From NCBI GenBank assembly GCA_963744105.1, contig CAVUSJ010000002.1, positions 1 through 64,000 of the forward strand: a stretch of DNA of 64,000 nucleotides, written 5' to 3'. The DNA comes from DASUPK01 sp963744105 (GTDB lineage Bacteria > Actinomycetota > Thermoleophilia > Solirubrobacterales > 70-9). Made by a program: the position numbers and the translations under genes. The notes beneath the pieces are model-generated. The model ran no database searches, was not told the origin of the DNA, and saw only the letters and a list, made by a program, of their open reading frames with translations. How positions within the stretch are numbered: the stretch's first letter is position 1; each line of letters begins with the position of its first letter. Shown here one piece after another: positions 25,416-34,374 of this stretch.

Positions 25416-26318
25416 ATGAGCGAAGATCCCGAAGGAAACGAACGCGAGCTTCGGCAGCTGCGCCGCGAGGTCGTCGACCAAAAGCGCGAGATCCGCGAGT
25501 CTGACGATCGAGAGCGCCGTCGGGACGCGCTGATCACGCGCCTTCGCGAAGAGGCCGCGGTGCGCGACGAGGATGTCGCCGTGCTGCGTGACCGCCTTGA
25601 TGAGGCCGAGCATGAGCTCGAGGACCTGCGCGCGATCCGTGATGCGCTCACCCCGTCCGAGTTGCCTCAACGCCCCGGATTGGATCTCGCCGCGGCTTTC
25701 CTGCCCGCCGAAGTCGTTAGCGGCGACTTCTACCTGGCGGCTGAGGGGCCGCGGGATTCCACCGTGCTGGTTGTCGGCGATGTAGTCGGCCATGGTGTCA
25801 ACGCGGCACGACGCGCAGCGTTCGTTCGGACAGCGTTTGCCGCGACTGCCCCCTTCTCCGACGATCCCTGCCAGCTGCTTAGCTGGGCGAACACCGCCAT
25901 GATCGAGCCGGCTGGCATCACCAGCGACTTCGTCACCGCCGCCTGCATCACGTATCTCCCGGACGCGCAGCTCCTGCGCTGCGCATACGCCGGCCATCCC
26001 CCGGCGCTGTGGCTGGATGACGGCCGGGAGCTCATCGCGCCCACGCAGGGAACCCCGCTCGGGGTTAGAGCGGACCCCGAAGCCACGGAATATTCGCTGC
26101 GGTTGATGGCCGGCACGGGAGTGCTGCTCTACACGGACGGGCTGACCGAAGCACGTGGCGACGACAGGCGGTTCGGGCTAAACGGCGTTAGCGCCGCGCT
26201 GCGTGGCCTTGACCTGCCCTCCCCGGCCGAGGCAGTCGCCTTCCTGCGCGCCCACGTTGCCGACTTCGCGTCCGACCTGACCGACGACCTCTGTCTAGTT
26301 GCCGCCCGCACCAACTAA
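25416..26318 (+). CDS. SpoIIE/PP2C-type serine phosphatase with N-terminal coiled coil
   Basis: 300 residues from ATG 25416. Residues ~5-75 are a charged heptad-rich coiled coil (Glu/Arg/Asp), followed by the SpoIIE phosphatase domain with VSGDFYL, VGDVVGHGVNAA (the metal-binding Asp-Gly of the RsbU/SpoIIE family), CAYAGHPP and LLYTDGLTEA, ending DDLCLVA. The protein would dephosphorylate an anti-sigma antagonist or similar regulator; an STAS protein in this window (59.7 kb) is not linked and lacks the usual Ser. A longer frame starts at 25272 but its first residues are unlike the family. It lies after repeat R2. Confidence 0.88.
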   Translation: MSEDPEGNERELRQLRREVVDQKREIRESDDRERRRDALITRLREEAAVRDEDVAVLRDRLDEAEHELEDLRAIRDALTPSELPQRPGLDLAAAFLPAEVVSGDFYLAAEGPRDSTVLVVGDVVGHGVNAARRAAFVRTAFAATAPFSDDPCQLLSWANTAMIEPAGITSDFVTAACITYLPDAQLLRCAYAGHPPALWLDDGRELIAPTQGTPLGVRADPEATEYSLRLMAGTGVLLYTDGLTEARGDDRRFGLNGVSAALRGLDLPSPAEAVAFLRAHVADFASDLTDDLCLVAARTN

Positions 26319-26441
26319 CGGGCAGCTGAGGCGAATCATGGAGGGGCGTGTGATTTGGGTCGAGCCTCTCACAAGTGTCGGTCTGTCCCGAACCGGAGGA
26401 CCAGGGTCCCGTTCGTGGTCCCGGATCAAGCCGCGAGCGGG

Positions 26442-26485
26442 TTGACAACCACTCGCTCCGGTGCTTAGATGACTGACTAAGTCAT
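26442..26485 (+). promoter_or_regulatory. Promoter and operator of the TetR-fusion operon
   Basis: TTGACA (26442-26447), a 17-bp spacer and TTAGAT (26465-26470) form a near-consensus -35/-10. An inverted repeat ATGACT-GACTA-AGTCAT (26469-26485) overlaps the -10 and ends immediately before the ATG, so the transcript is leaderless or nearly so and the operator covers both. This suggests self-repression by the TetR protein. Confidence 0.65.
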
Positions 26486-27121
26486 ATGACTAAAGCCCTT
26501 GCAACCGCCGATGTGGGAGTCGAGGATGGCCAGCGCTCGATCAGGGAGGCCAATGTCGAGGCCTTTCTCGATGCCGCCGAGCGGCTGCTGGTCAGGGAGG
26601 GTGCCGCGGGAATTTCGACGCGGCAGCTCGCCACCGAGGCGGGGCAGAACCACGGGCTCGTCCACTACTACTTCGGCTCGGTTGACGAGTTGCTGCTGCA
26701 GACGCTGGAGCGGTTCACCGGCCGCGTGCTCGACCGCCAGCGGGCGATGTACGGGACCGAGGCGCCCTTCGCCGAAAAATGGCGTACCGCCGCCGGCTAC
26801 ATCGAGGAGGACCTCGCGGCTGGATATCCCAAGGTGTGGGCGGAGCTCGAAGCGCTCGCCTGGAGCAAGCCCGAGATGCGCGAGCGGCTGCACGCCGTCA
26901 ACGAGAGCTGGCGCTCGCTGCTCCGCGACGCGCTCGCGCAGGCAATCGATGAGTACAGCCTCGACAGCTCCCGCTTCTCGGCCGAGGCCCTGGCGGCGCT
27001 GGTCATGCAGTTCAACAAGGGCCTGCTGAATGAGCGCCTCCTGGGCTTCGACCGCGGACACGCCGAGTTGCTGGCAGCGATAGACGGCTGGCTCACCGAG
27101 CTCGAGCAGGGAAAGTCATGA
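26486..27121 (+). CDS. TetR-family transcriptional regulator
   Basis: 211 residues. The TetR DNA-binding domain is at residues ~18-70: FLDAAERLLVREG, STRQLATEAGQNHGLVHYYFG, then DELLLQTLE, the usual helix-turn-helix ending in H-Y-Y-F. The C-terminal helical ligand domain has no recognisable specificity. It overlaps the next gene by 4 bp (ATGA), so it controls, and is co-translated with, the hydrolase-glycosyltransferase fusion. A palindrome over its own promoter suggests autoregulation by an unknown ligand. Confidence 0.92.
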   Translation: MTKALATADVGVEDGQRSIREANVEAFLDAAERLLVREGAAGISTRQLATEAGQNHGLVHYYFGSVDELLLQTLERFTGRVLDRQRAMYGTEAPFAEKWRTAAGYIEEDLAAGYPKVWAELEALAWSKPEMRERLHAVNESWRSLLRDALAQAIDEYSLDSSRFSAEALAALVMQFNKGLLNERLLGFDRGHAELLAAIDGWLTELEQGKS

Positions 27122-29313
27122 AGGCGACGATGGAAACCGCTGCCCCGCCGCAGCTCACCGAGCAGTCGATCGGACGCGACGGCGAGCAGAGCCGCGCCCG
27201 TTATCCGGAGATTGAGGGCTTCGTCGAGCGCGACGAGCTGCAGCTCTTCTACGAGGTGTACGGGGAGGGCGAGGAAACCATCTTCCTGCTGCCGACCTGG
27301 TCACTGGTCCACTCACGTCACTGGAAGATGCAGATCGCGTACTTCGCGCGCCATTTCAGGGTGCTGACAATGGACGGGCTCGGCAACGGTCGCTCCGATC
27401 GCTGCCGCGACCCGCGACGCTACGGAGCCGGGGAGTTCGCACGCGACTGCCTCGCCGTGATGGACGCGACCGGAACCGAAAAAGCGGTCATGGCGAGCCT
27501 TTCGCGTGGCGCCCAGTACCTGCTGGAGCTGGCGCGGCTGGCTCCCGATCGCGTTGCCGGCGCCGCCTTCATAGGGCCGCTCTTCCCCTACACCCCGTCT
27601 CACTGGTCGGTCCTCCTCCGAACCCCCGCGCGCTTGCAGCGCCGGTTGGGGAAGATGGATCCGGTCTGGTGGGGGCACATGAATCCGGTCCAGTGGCACC
27701 GGGACTATCCCCGGTTCGCGGACTGGTTCATCTCACGATGCTTCTCGGAGCCTCATTCGACCAAGGGCGTCGAGGACGGCGTGGGCTGGGCGCTGGACAC
27801 CGACCCGGAGACGCTCGGCGCCACAGCGACGGGTCACATCCACCGCGACCGGCCCACCCTGCGCAGCTTGGCGCGGAACCTGGATTGCCGGGTGTTGGTT
27901 GTTCAGGGTGACCGCGACAAGATCACGCCGCCCCGCGATGGCCGCGCGCTGGCCCGCCTCGGCGACGGGAGGCTCGAGGTGGTCCGCGGGGCCGGCCATT
28001 TCCCGCATGCTCGCAAGCCGGTCCAGGTGAACCTGGCGCTCCGAGATCTCGCCGAGGACGCCTTCGGCCGCCGGCGTACCCCGCGAGACCCCACCATCTA
28101 TCGACCCGACGGTCGTCCCCGCGCTCTCTACATCTCCTCGCCGATCGGGCTCGGCCACGCGCAGCGCGACGTCGCGATCGCCCGTGAGCTGCGCCGCCTC
28201 GCGCCGGACCTCGAAATCGATTGGCTCGCCCAGGACCCGGTCACCCGGGTGCTGGAAGGGGAGGGCGAGCGCATCCACCCCGCCAGCGCCCATCTCGCCA
28301 ATGAGTCCCACCACATCGAGTCGGAGTCAGCCGAGCACGACCTGCACTGCTTCCAGGCGCTGCGCCGCATGGATGAGATTCTCGCGGCCAACTTCATGCT
28401 CTTTCACGACGTCGTGCGCGACGAGCGCTACGACCTCTGGATCGGGGACGAGGCTTGGGAGCTGGACTACTACCTGCACGAGAACCCACGCGAGAAGCGT
28501 GTCCCGTTCGCCTGGCTGACCGACTTCGTCGGCTTCCTGCCGATGGGGGACGGGGGCGAGCGCGAGGCTTACGTGACCGCCGACTACAACGCCGACATGA
28601 TCGACCACATCGCCCACCATCCCGAGGTCCGCGACACGGCCCTGTTCGTGGGGAACCCCGACGACATAGTCCCGGAGCGGCTCGGGCCACAGCTGCCGAT
28701 GATTCGCGACTGGACCGAGCAAAACTTCGACTTCACCGGATACGTGACCGGCTTCGACCCGGCCGACCTCGGCGACCGCACCAGGCTGCGCGCCGAGCTG
28801 GGCTACATGGACGACGAGCGCGTCTGCATCGTCACCGTCGGCGGGTCGGGCGTGGGCGGCGATCTGCTGCGAAGGGTGATCGCCGCTTTCCCAGGCGCCA
28901 AGGAGCGGGTCCCGGAACTGCGGATGGTGGTCGTTGCAGGCCCGCGCATCGACCCCGCGTCACTGCCGTCGCATGCCGGACTGGAGGTGGTGCCCTACGT
29001 CCACAACCTCTACCGGCACCTGGCGGCCTGCGATCTGGCGGTAGTGCAGGGCGGCTTGACCACCTCGATGGAACTGACGGCACAGAAACGGCCGTTCCTC
29101 TACTTCCCGCTGCGCCACCACTTCGAGCAGAACTTCCACGTCCGCCACCGGCTCGAACGCTATGGGGCCGGTCGCCGCATGGATTTCGACAGCGCTTCGC
29201 CGGATCTGATTGCAGAGGCGATCGGAGTGGAGATTGGGCGCGACGTCGCCTACCGCGACGTGGAGACTGACGGCGCTGCTCGGGCGGCCCGGCACCTCGC
29301 CGAGCTGCTGTAG
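27118..29313 (+). CDS. Fusion protein: alpha/beta hydrolase + MurG/UGT-like glycosyltransferase
   Basis: 731 residues in one frame. Residues ~35-310 are an alpha/beta hydrolase: TMDGLGNGRSD after strand 4, nucleophile elbow S-L-S-R-G with Ser129, an acid in VQGDRDKITPP and a histidine in GAGHFPHARKP. From ~335 a GT-B glycosyltransferase begins with ALYISSPIGLGHAQRD (N-terminal glycine-rich loop). It continues with VCIVTVGGSGVGGDLLRRV and a donor-binding VVQGGLTTSMELTA, ending near the C-terminus, as in MurG/UGT-type GT28 domains. The two halves are normally separate proteins; the fusion suggests hydrolysis and glycosylation of one molecule. No transmembrane segment or signal peptide. Coupled to a TetR gene. 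The substrate is unknown; antibiotic or lipid modification is speculation. Confidence 0.85.
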   Translation: MKATMETAAPPQLTEQSIGRDGEQSRARYPEIEGFVERDELQLFYEVYGEGEETIFLLPTWSLVHSRHWKMQIAYFARHFRVLTMDGLGNGRSDRCRDPRRYGAGEFARDCLAVMDATGTEKAVMASLSRGAQYLLELARLAPDRVAGAAFIGPLFPYTPSHWSVLLRTPARLQRRLGKMDPVWWGHMNPVQWHRDYPRFADWFISRCFSEPHSTKGVEDGVGWALDTDPETLGATATGHIHRDRPTLRSLARNLDCRVLVVQGDRDKITPPRDGRALARLGDGRLEVVRGAGHFPHARKPVQVNLALRDLAEDAFGRRRTPRDPTIYRPDGRPRALYISSPIGLGHAQRDVAIARELRRLAPDLEIDWLAQDPVTRVLEGEGERIHPASAHLANESHHIESESAEHDLHCFQALRRMDEILAANFMLFHDVVRDERYDLWIGDEAWELDYYLHENPREKRVPFAWLTDFVGFLPMGDGGEREAYVTADYNADMIDHIAHHPEVRDTALFVGNPDDIVPERLGPQLPMIRDWTEQNFDFTGYVTGFDPADLGDRTRLRAELGYMDDERVCIVTVGGSGVGGDLLRRVIAAFPGAKERVPELRMVVVAGPRIDPASLPSHAGLEVVPYVHNLYRHLAACDLAVVQGGLTTSMELTAQKRPFLYFPLRHHFEQNFHVRHRLERYGAGRRMDFDSASPDLIAEAIGVEIGRDVAYRDVETDGAARAARHLAELL

Positions 29314-29337
29314 AGCATTCTGGCTGTTGGCAGTCCG

Positions 29338-29526
29338 TTAGCCAGTAAGCGCGCCTCGGGGGAGATGCCCGCGGGGGATTGCGCCTCTCCTCGGCCGGAT
29401 GCGACTTCGTTCCCGGGCCTCGCTGATCCGCAACGGTGGCCTCGGTCTCCGCCAGGCGCGGAACGCGTCGAGTCGCATCTGGGCGGCGAGATAGCGGTCA
29501 TTTCGGTCGGCCTGCTGGCTGTTCAT
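29338..29526 (-). CDS. Possible small basic protein (62 aa)
   Basis: ATG at 29526 is preceded by GGAGG with a 6-nt spacing. The product starts MNSQQADRNDRYLAAQMRLD and becomes Arg/Pro-rich. No family recognised. It lies in the 728-bp gap after the fusion gene; the good ribosome site is the only support, and it may be a remnant. Confidence 0.35.
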   Translation of the reverse strand: MNSQQADRNDRYLAAQMRLDAFRAWRRPRPPLRISEARERSRIRPRRGAIPRGHLPRGALTG

Positions 29527-29788
29527 CTGATGCCTCCGATGCCGGGGGATTGGTTCGAGCCATCCTCCGCCCGTTCCTGAAAGGCCGGAGAAGGGTTTCC
29601 GAAAGATCAGGTGAAAGTAGGAAGGGAGTGTCCGATCTTTGCCCGGCCTTTGTTTGGAGCTTCCCGTTCCCTTGGCATCCCCTCGCAACCCTCACACCGT
29701 GACCCTCAGACGAAGCGGAGCAACCGCAGCGCAGATGCATCCCCGTAGGGATCAAGGCGGCGCGGACGGGTGCCGGCATGGGGAGCCG

Positions 29789-29881
29789 ATGCGCCTCCGG
29801 CTGATCGAGTACACGCGCTACGGCACATGGATCGGCTGCGTCGAGTGCGGCACGTCCTGGCTGATCCGACGCCGCGGCTAG
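29789..29881 (+). CDS. Possible 30-residue CxxC microprotein
   Basis: ATG at 29789 is preceded by GGGGAG. The predicted peptide, MRLRLIEYTRYGTWIGCVEC followed by GTSWLIRRRG, has one CxxC pair and aromatic-rich sequence resembling one zinc-knuckle half. The frame is open further upstream without a better start. No other gene is visible in 29527-30041 apart from a degenerate repeat at 29941. Confidence 0.3.
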   Translation: MRLRLIEYTRYGTWIGCVECGTSWLIRRRG

Positions 29882-29940
29882 CAGCACGCTGGCTGGGTCC
29901 GCTGGATGCCGCCGATGGGTGGTGCCTGACGAGTGGCGCG

Positions 29941-29963
29941 TAGCCTCTCGTCCAGAGCGGCTA
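29941..29963 (-). repeat. Degenerate hairpin-1 copy of the two-hairpin element
   Basis: TAGCCTCTCGTCCAGAGCGGCTA resembles the hairpin-1 part seen at R4-R6 (CCGCTTCTCGTCCAAAGCGG). Hairpin 2 is absent. Assigned only by similarity and position within the same 15-kb segment. Confidence 0.4.
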
Positions 29964-30041
29964 CCTCGTGAGTGCCGGGACGAAATAGGTGGTCTACTGG
30001 AGTGGCTTGGTGCTCCTGAGCCAGTGGAGCGCAACGGTGCC

Positions 30042-31061
30042 TCAGCCCGTTGACGGGTGGGTGGGCGTCGTGTTGCCCGGACCGAGGAGATCGAAGCCGT
30101 CGGGGATCTTGAGGTACCCGGGTCGGCGCCCGGAGTGATCGGTGTGTCCGTATTGCCAGACGATGCGCCGCCGGCGAGGGTCGATCAAGACCAACCGGTT
30201 GCGGTAGTCGTCGTTCACCCCGATCAGGCCGTTCGGCAGGCGCTCCGCGAGGCTCGGGTGATCCAGCATCCCTGACCCCGACTTCGGGTGATACGACCAG
30301 AGGATCCTGCCCGCCCTGTTGAACTCGTAGAGCCCTCCGGGCTTCGCGTAGTCAGCGACGAGATAGCTATCCGGGCCGAGCTGCTGCGGATCGGACGGAT
30401 AGGTGATTGGCAGCTGCGTGCTCCAGACGAGCTTCCCCGCTCGGGTGAACTCGTCGACGTAGGAACCATGCACCTCGGAGACGAGGAAGTTGCCGTTGGC
30501 CAGCGGTGTGTCGCCGTTCGGGTAGGCGACGCTCCTCGGGGGGTCGTGCGTGCATTGGCCAGTGGTTCCGATCTGAGACTCCTGGCGCCCGTTGGAGCCG
30601 ATGAATAGGATCCGGCAGTTCTGCGCGTCCGCCACCGTGATCGTGCCGTCTTTGAGCACGTAGGCGTCGTCCGGTTGATTCAGGTAGCCAGGCCGCGAGC
30701 CAGCCGTATGAGGGTGGCCGTACTGAAAGGCGACGTGGCCGGATGGGAAACCGATCTCCACGATCGTCTCGTTGTCCTCTTGGTTGGAGATCAGGCCCGT
30801 GCCCCCATGGATGAAGAACGCATCGTCCGGGAAGAAGAAACCTCCCCGGGGAGCGGGCCTGCCCTTGCTCGGATAGCGCCAGAGGACTTGCTTGGCCGCA
30901 TCGACCAACAGCAGCCTGTTGTTTCCTCTGTCCGCGATCAGCAGGCGACCCGTGAACGGCTCCCTCGCCGCCGATTGGTTGGCTGAGCCGCCGCCACCGG
31001 AGCGTGAGATCAGCAGGGCTACTGCGACAATGACTGCCCCGGCGAGCCCTCCTGCGCCCAC
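30042..31061 (-). CDS. Membrane-anchored beta-propeller (NHL/PQQ-like repeat) protein
   Basis: 339 residues. One N-terminal transmembrane segment (AGAVIVAVALLIS) is followed by a Gly/Ser linker and repeats of the type LLIADRGNNRLLLVD, VADAQNCRILFI, NGNFLVSEVHG and SYLVADYAKPGGLYEF, each a propeller blade with the D-x-x-N/G-N-R pattern. The repeats resemble NHL-type blades; the role is probably scaffold or binding. The GTG start at 31061 has no clear ribosome site, and the frame stays open to about 31160 with an Arg-rich stretch that looks like a cytoplasmic N-terminus but has no ATG or GTG. Confidence 0.78.
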   Translation of the reverse strand: MGAGGLAGAVIVAVALLISRSGGGGSANQSAAREPFTGRLLIADRGNNRLLLVDAAKQVLWRYPSKGRPAPRGGFFFPDDAFFIHGGTGLISNQEDNETIVEIGFPSGHVAFQYGHPHTAGSRPGYLNQPDDAYVLKDGTITVADAQNCRILFIGSNGRQESQIGTTGQCTHDPPRSVAYPNGDTPLANGNFLVSEVHGSYVDEFTRAGKLVWSTQLPITYPSDPQQLGPDSYLVADYAKPGGLYEFNRAGRILWSYHPKSGSGMLDHPSLAERLPNGLIGVNDDYRNRLVLIDPRRRRIVWQYGHTDHSGRRPGYLKIPDGFDLLGPGNTTPTHPSTG

Positions 31062-31343
31062 CCGCCATCGCTGACGCCGGCGTCGCCGGCGTGCCTCGCT
31101 TCGTCGCTGGGCCCGAGCCGCATCAGTGAGTGCCAGGTCACGGAGTCTTTCGGCCGATTATCAAGGCGGTCTGAACGTGAAAGGCGCCGTTCTCGTCGCA
31201 AAGCGGCGGTTGCACGATCGGACTCAGCCAAGAAGCATTCGCCAAGCCCGCTTCAAGGCGACCCCGCGGTCGCAGGCTGTTCATGTTCTCTTCAGGTGCG
31301 GCGGCTTAGTCTCCGGACCCTGCCCGACGCCGGATAGCTCCCT

Positions 31344-32573
31344 ATGGCCGCACTCGCCACTCAGCCTCGTCGAGGTGCGCGACCGCGCACCGCCCTTCTG
31401 ATTGCGCTGCCCGCCGCGTTGATCCTCCTCGGTTCGCTGATGCGGGCGCCGGTCCTGCTCGCCTATCAGGGGCCGTTGACCGCCCACGCTCTCAACGTGG
31501 ACCTGATGGCACATGTCGGCGCCTATTCGGACATCTCGCATCTCTTCTTTCGGGACCACATCGGAGCGCATCCGATGCCCTACTTCGACTTCCGCTTCGA
31601 GTACCCGGTCCTCACCGGCCTCTTCGTCTGGGTGGCGAGCTTTGTCCACTCAAGCGTCGCCGCCTATTTCTTCAGCTCCACCGTCCTGCTCCTCGGCCTG
31701 GGTCTGGCCACGGTCTGGGTGCTCAGCCGAATCAACGGAGCCAACCCGTGGCTTTTCGCAGCTGCCCCGGCGCTTGCCCTTTACGGGACCCTGAACTGGG
31801 ACCTGCTCGGGATCTGCCTGCTCGTCATCGCGTTGCTTCTCTTCCAGCGCGGTAGGGACGGCTTCGCCGCAGGCGGCCTCGCTCTCGCTACCTGTGCCAA
31901 GTTCTTCCCGATCGTCGTCCTCCCGATCGTCCTCGCCCTCCGCTTGGCCGAGGGGCGCCGGCGCTCGGCGGCGCTTATCGCGGGCGTCTTCACGGCGACC
32001 ACGCTGGCAGTCAACCTCCCGTTCGCGCTCACCGGGGCAGGGTCGATCCGCGCCAACTGGTCCTACTTCTTCACCTACACGGACCAACGGCCCCCGCGCG
32101 GGACGATCTGGCACCCCCTGCTCGGGCATGCAGCGGACTTGGTGGCGGTGCCGCTGTTCGCCGCCGGCCTGGCCGCGATTGTGATCCTGGCCCTGCGTGC
32201 CCGAAACCGTCCTGGGGGCGCGCTGATTCCCGCCTCCGCCGCCGCGCTGCTCTGGGTGTTTGCGACGGCCAAGGTCTACAGCGTCCAGTACTCGCTCTGG
32301 ATATTCGCCGCACTGGCGATAGACGGGGCACCCGTGGGCCTGGCGGTGACCTTTGCACTCCTGGACGTGCTGATCTTCGCCTCCACCTTCGGCCCGCTCT
32401 ATCCGGCGGGCCCAATCGCCTCGGACTTCCCGCTGGCGGTCCAATGGGGTGCCTACGGGCTGCGCCAGCTTTTCACGTGCTGGCTCGCGATCTGGATGAT
32501 TCGGCGGGAGCTCAACCCGAATGCAGCGGGACTTGTGCTGCCACGGTTGAGGTCGCCGACGCCTGCCAGATGA
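31344..32573 (+). CDS. GT87/DUF2029-like polyprenol-sugar mannosyltransferase (GT-C membrane protein)
   Basis: 409 residues with about ten transmembrane helices. The first periplasmic loop has DLMAHVGAYSDISHLFF with acidic residues, then FDFRFEYPVLTG, in the style of the GT87 family, where an Asp in the first loop is catalytic. Such enzymes use polyprenyl-phosphate sugars to extend lipomannan-type glycans. Its 3' end overlaps that of the next gene, on the other strand, by 62 bp. The neighbour is another GT-C-type enzyme, so this is probably a glycan-assembly locus. Confidence 0.75.
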   Translation: MAALATQPRRGARPRTALLIALPAALILLGSLMRAPVLLAYQGPLTAHALNVDLMAHVGAYSDISHLFFRDHIGAHPMPYFDFRFEYPVLTGLFVWVASFVHSSVAAYFFSSTVLLLGLGLATVWVLSRINGANPWLFAAAPALALYGTLNWDLLGICLLVIALLLFQRGRDGFAAGGLALATCAKFFPIVVLPIVLALRLAEGRRRSAALIAGVFTATTLAVNLPFALTGAGSIRANWSYFFTYTDQRPPRGTIWHPLLGHAADLVAVPLFAAGLAAIVILALRARNRPGGALIPASAAALLWVFATAKVYSVQYSLWIFAALAIDGAPVGLAVTFALLDVLIFASTFGPLYPAGPIASDFPLAVQWGAYGLRQLFTCWLAIWMIRRELNPNAAGLVLPRLRSPTPAR

Positions 32574-34053
32574 CGTCCGCTCGGAACCTCCCGACTGCGG
32601 GTCCCAGTGCCGCCGGCGAGAGTCGGAGCGGCCCAGTCGACCGGTAGCGCCAGACGACGAAGCGCCCGTCGAAATCGCGCGCGACAAGGCGCAGGCTGGG
32701 TATCGAGAGGCGCGGGGCCCCGGTGGGCTCGGTGCTGCCCTGCCGGGGCAGGGCCAGGACATCGACCTCTCCCACGGGTTCGCCAGTGCTCGACAGCGCA
32801 CGGCTCCCAGGCAGGTAGAACTCGAGCGGCTTGCGCGCGAAGCTCCCGGGCATCGCGATCACCACCCGGTCAACGCGGGGCGGCCCCAGGTCGCTGGCCG
32901 CAGCCCGCCAGTCCTCGCTGTGGTACTTCGGCTCCCAGGCTGTCAGCACCACCACCGCCAGCGAAGCCAGACAGAGCCCGACGGCCGCAATGGTGCCGTG
33001 GCGCGCACACCTCGGAGCGGCAAACCCCATCGAGAGGAGCACGAGCGTGGGCACCAGCGCGACGATCAGGTTGCGGGGATCCAGATAGTCGAGCCCCACA
33101 AAGGCGAGCACAAGCGGCAGGGCGAAGCTGGCTCCGACGAGGGCGGCAACCAGACGCGGACCGGGACCGTCCCGAAGGCGTGATGCGGCGAGGCGCGCCA
33201 GACCGACCACTGCCATCATCACCGCGACCACGGCCACGGGCACCGCCGCCGCTGTGAGATCGAAGCCGACGAGGAAATCGAGCGGAGTGCTCGCGAGCCG
33301 GCTGAGAATCGGTGCGCTGCTGATCCAGTCGGCGTGGCTGAGTGACTGCTGCTGCAGCGCCAGCGGAAGAAGAAGCGCGCCGACGGCGCCGACGGCGCCG
33401 ACCGCTGTGGCTGCCGTTCGGCGCCTCGGCGCCAGCCGCAGAAGCACCAGCGCCTCGGGGACGATCAGGAACACCGCGAAGTAGTGGGTGGCCACGGCGA
33501 GGGCCGATGCCAGCGCCCAACCGGCATAGAGGCGGCCTCCGGGCCGCTTAACCGCGCGGATCGCGAGCAACATGCCGGTCCCGCTGAGCAGGGTGAGCAG
33601 CGAGTAGGCCCGCGCCTCCTGCGAGTACCAGACCAGGAACGGGTTGCACGCCACCAGCGCGGCGGCGATAGTGGCGGCACGATCGGAAGAGACCTCGCGG
33701 CCGATCGAATAGGCGACCGGCACTACCGCCACCCCGCAGAGCGCCGGCAGGAAGCGCATCCCGACTTCAGTGCTGGGGACGACCTGGACCCAGAGCCAGG
33801 AGATCATGTAGTACAGGGGCGGCGTCGATTCCAAGTTCCCGATCCCGGTGAGCATGTGGCTCATCGAGCGGTGAACCAGGTCGACGGTGCTGAGCTCATC
33901 TCCCCAGAAGCTCTTGGCGCCGAGGGTCGCGATGCGGAGCAGCGCCGAGAGCAGAACCAGCAAGATCAGGACGCGTGATCCCGGGGGTTGGGATCGCGTC
34001 GACGCATCGGTTTCGTTCATCGCGCTGCCATCGAAGGCGCATGACACCTTCAC
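32512..34053 (-). CDS. GT39/ArnT-like glycosyltransferase (GT-C membrane protein)
   Basis: 513 residues, GTG start with GAGGAAG a few bases upstream (an ATG at 34020 is an alternative). The first loop after TM1 has FWGDELSTVDL (the D-E acid pair of the PMT_2/ArnT family), then STPPLYYMISWLWV and NPFLVWYSQEARAY, all typical of these transferases. Roughly ten helices are followed by a C-terminal soluble domain. The enzyme would transfer a sugar from polyprenyl phosphate to an extracytoplasmic acceptor. Convergent and overlapping with the GT87-like gene. Confidence 0.82.
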   Translation of the reverse strand: MKVSCAFDGSAMNETDASTRSQPPGSRVLILLVLLSALLRIATLGAKSFWGDELSTVDLVHRSMSHMLTGIGNLESTPPLYYMISWLWVQVVPSTEVGMRFLPALCGVAVVPVAYSIGREVSSDRAATIAAALVACNPFLVWYSQEARAYSLLTLLSGTGMLLAIRAVKRPGGRLYAGWALASALAVATHYFAVFLIVPEALVLLRLAPRRRTAATAVGAVGAVGALLLPLALQQQSLSHADWISSAPILSRLASTPLDFLVGFDLTAAAVPVAVVAVMMAVVGLARLAASRLRDGPGPRLVAALVGASFALPLVLAFVGLDYLDPRNLIVALVPTLVLLSMGFAAPRCARHGTIAAVGLCLASLAVVVLTAWEPKYHSEDWRAAASDLGPPRVDRVVIAMPGSFARKPLEFYLPGSRALSSTGEPVGEVDVLALPRQGSTEPTGAPRLSIPSLRLVARDFDGRFVVWRYRSTGPLRLSPAALGPAVGRFRADVIWQASATSTVAAQVPLHSG

Positions 34054-34142
34054 GGCTCTTCCTCAGCGCTCTCTAATGGCGGCCTCGGCCCTTGATCGCG
34101 CGGGCTGCGGGTCGAGCGGAAACGGCTCCGGGACGCCCGGAA

Positions 34143-34163
34143 CTACCGCTTTCCATGCAATGC
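34143..34163 (-). repeat. Partial repeat element R3 (hairpin 2 only)
   Basis: CCGCTTTCCATGCAATGC reads on the minus strand as a slightly mutated hairpin 2, directly 3' of a truncated SnoaL-like fragment. Hairpin 1 and the SnoaL C-terminus are missing between them. Confidence 0.6.
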
Positions 34164-34165
34164 AC

Positions 34166-34315
34166 AGGCCCTCGAAGCCGCCGGGCTGTCGGAGGGTCGC
34201 CCGGAATGGATCGCCACTGGGTGTTCTCCGCCCAATGCTCCAAAAACGCATCAACCCCCGCCTCGTTCCAAGCCGCGTAGGCGCGCTCGATTGCCTCGAC
34301 GTTCTCCTCCGAAAT
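34166..34315 (-). pseudogene. N-terminal fragment of a SnoaL-like protein
   Basis: About 50 codons reading ISEENVEAIERAYAAWNEAG, then VDAFLEHWAENTQW, which is the first helix-turn of a SnoaL/NTF2-like fold (compare the intact paralogue at 35.7 kb). It lacks a proper start and stops matching the family at the edge of repeat R3, which supplies the artificial continuation. Interpreted as a gene cut by deletion or recombination at the repeat. Confidence 0.6.
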
Positions 34316-34374
34316 CGCCCACGCAGTGGGAGAAGAACTGCTCTCCGCGTTCAGTACGGATGTGAGGGCGCAGA

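Noticed and set aside
31126..31343. Small frames between the NHL-like and GT87-like genes
   Set aside because: No ribosome site, no family pattern; the gap seems to hold only divergent promoters.
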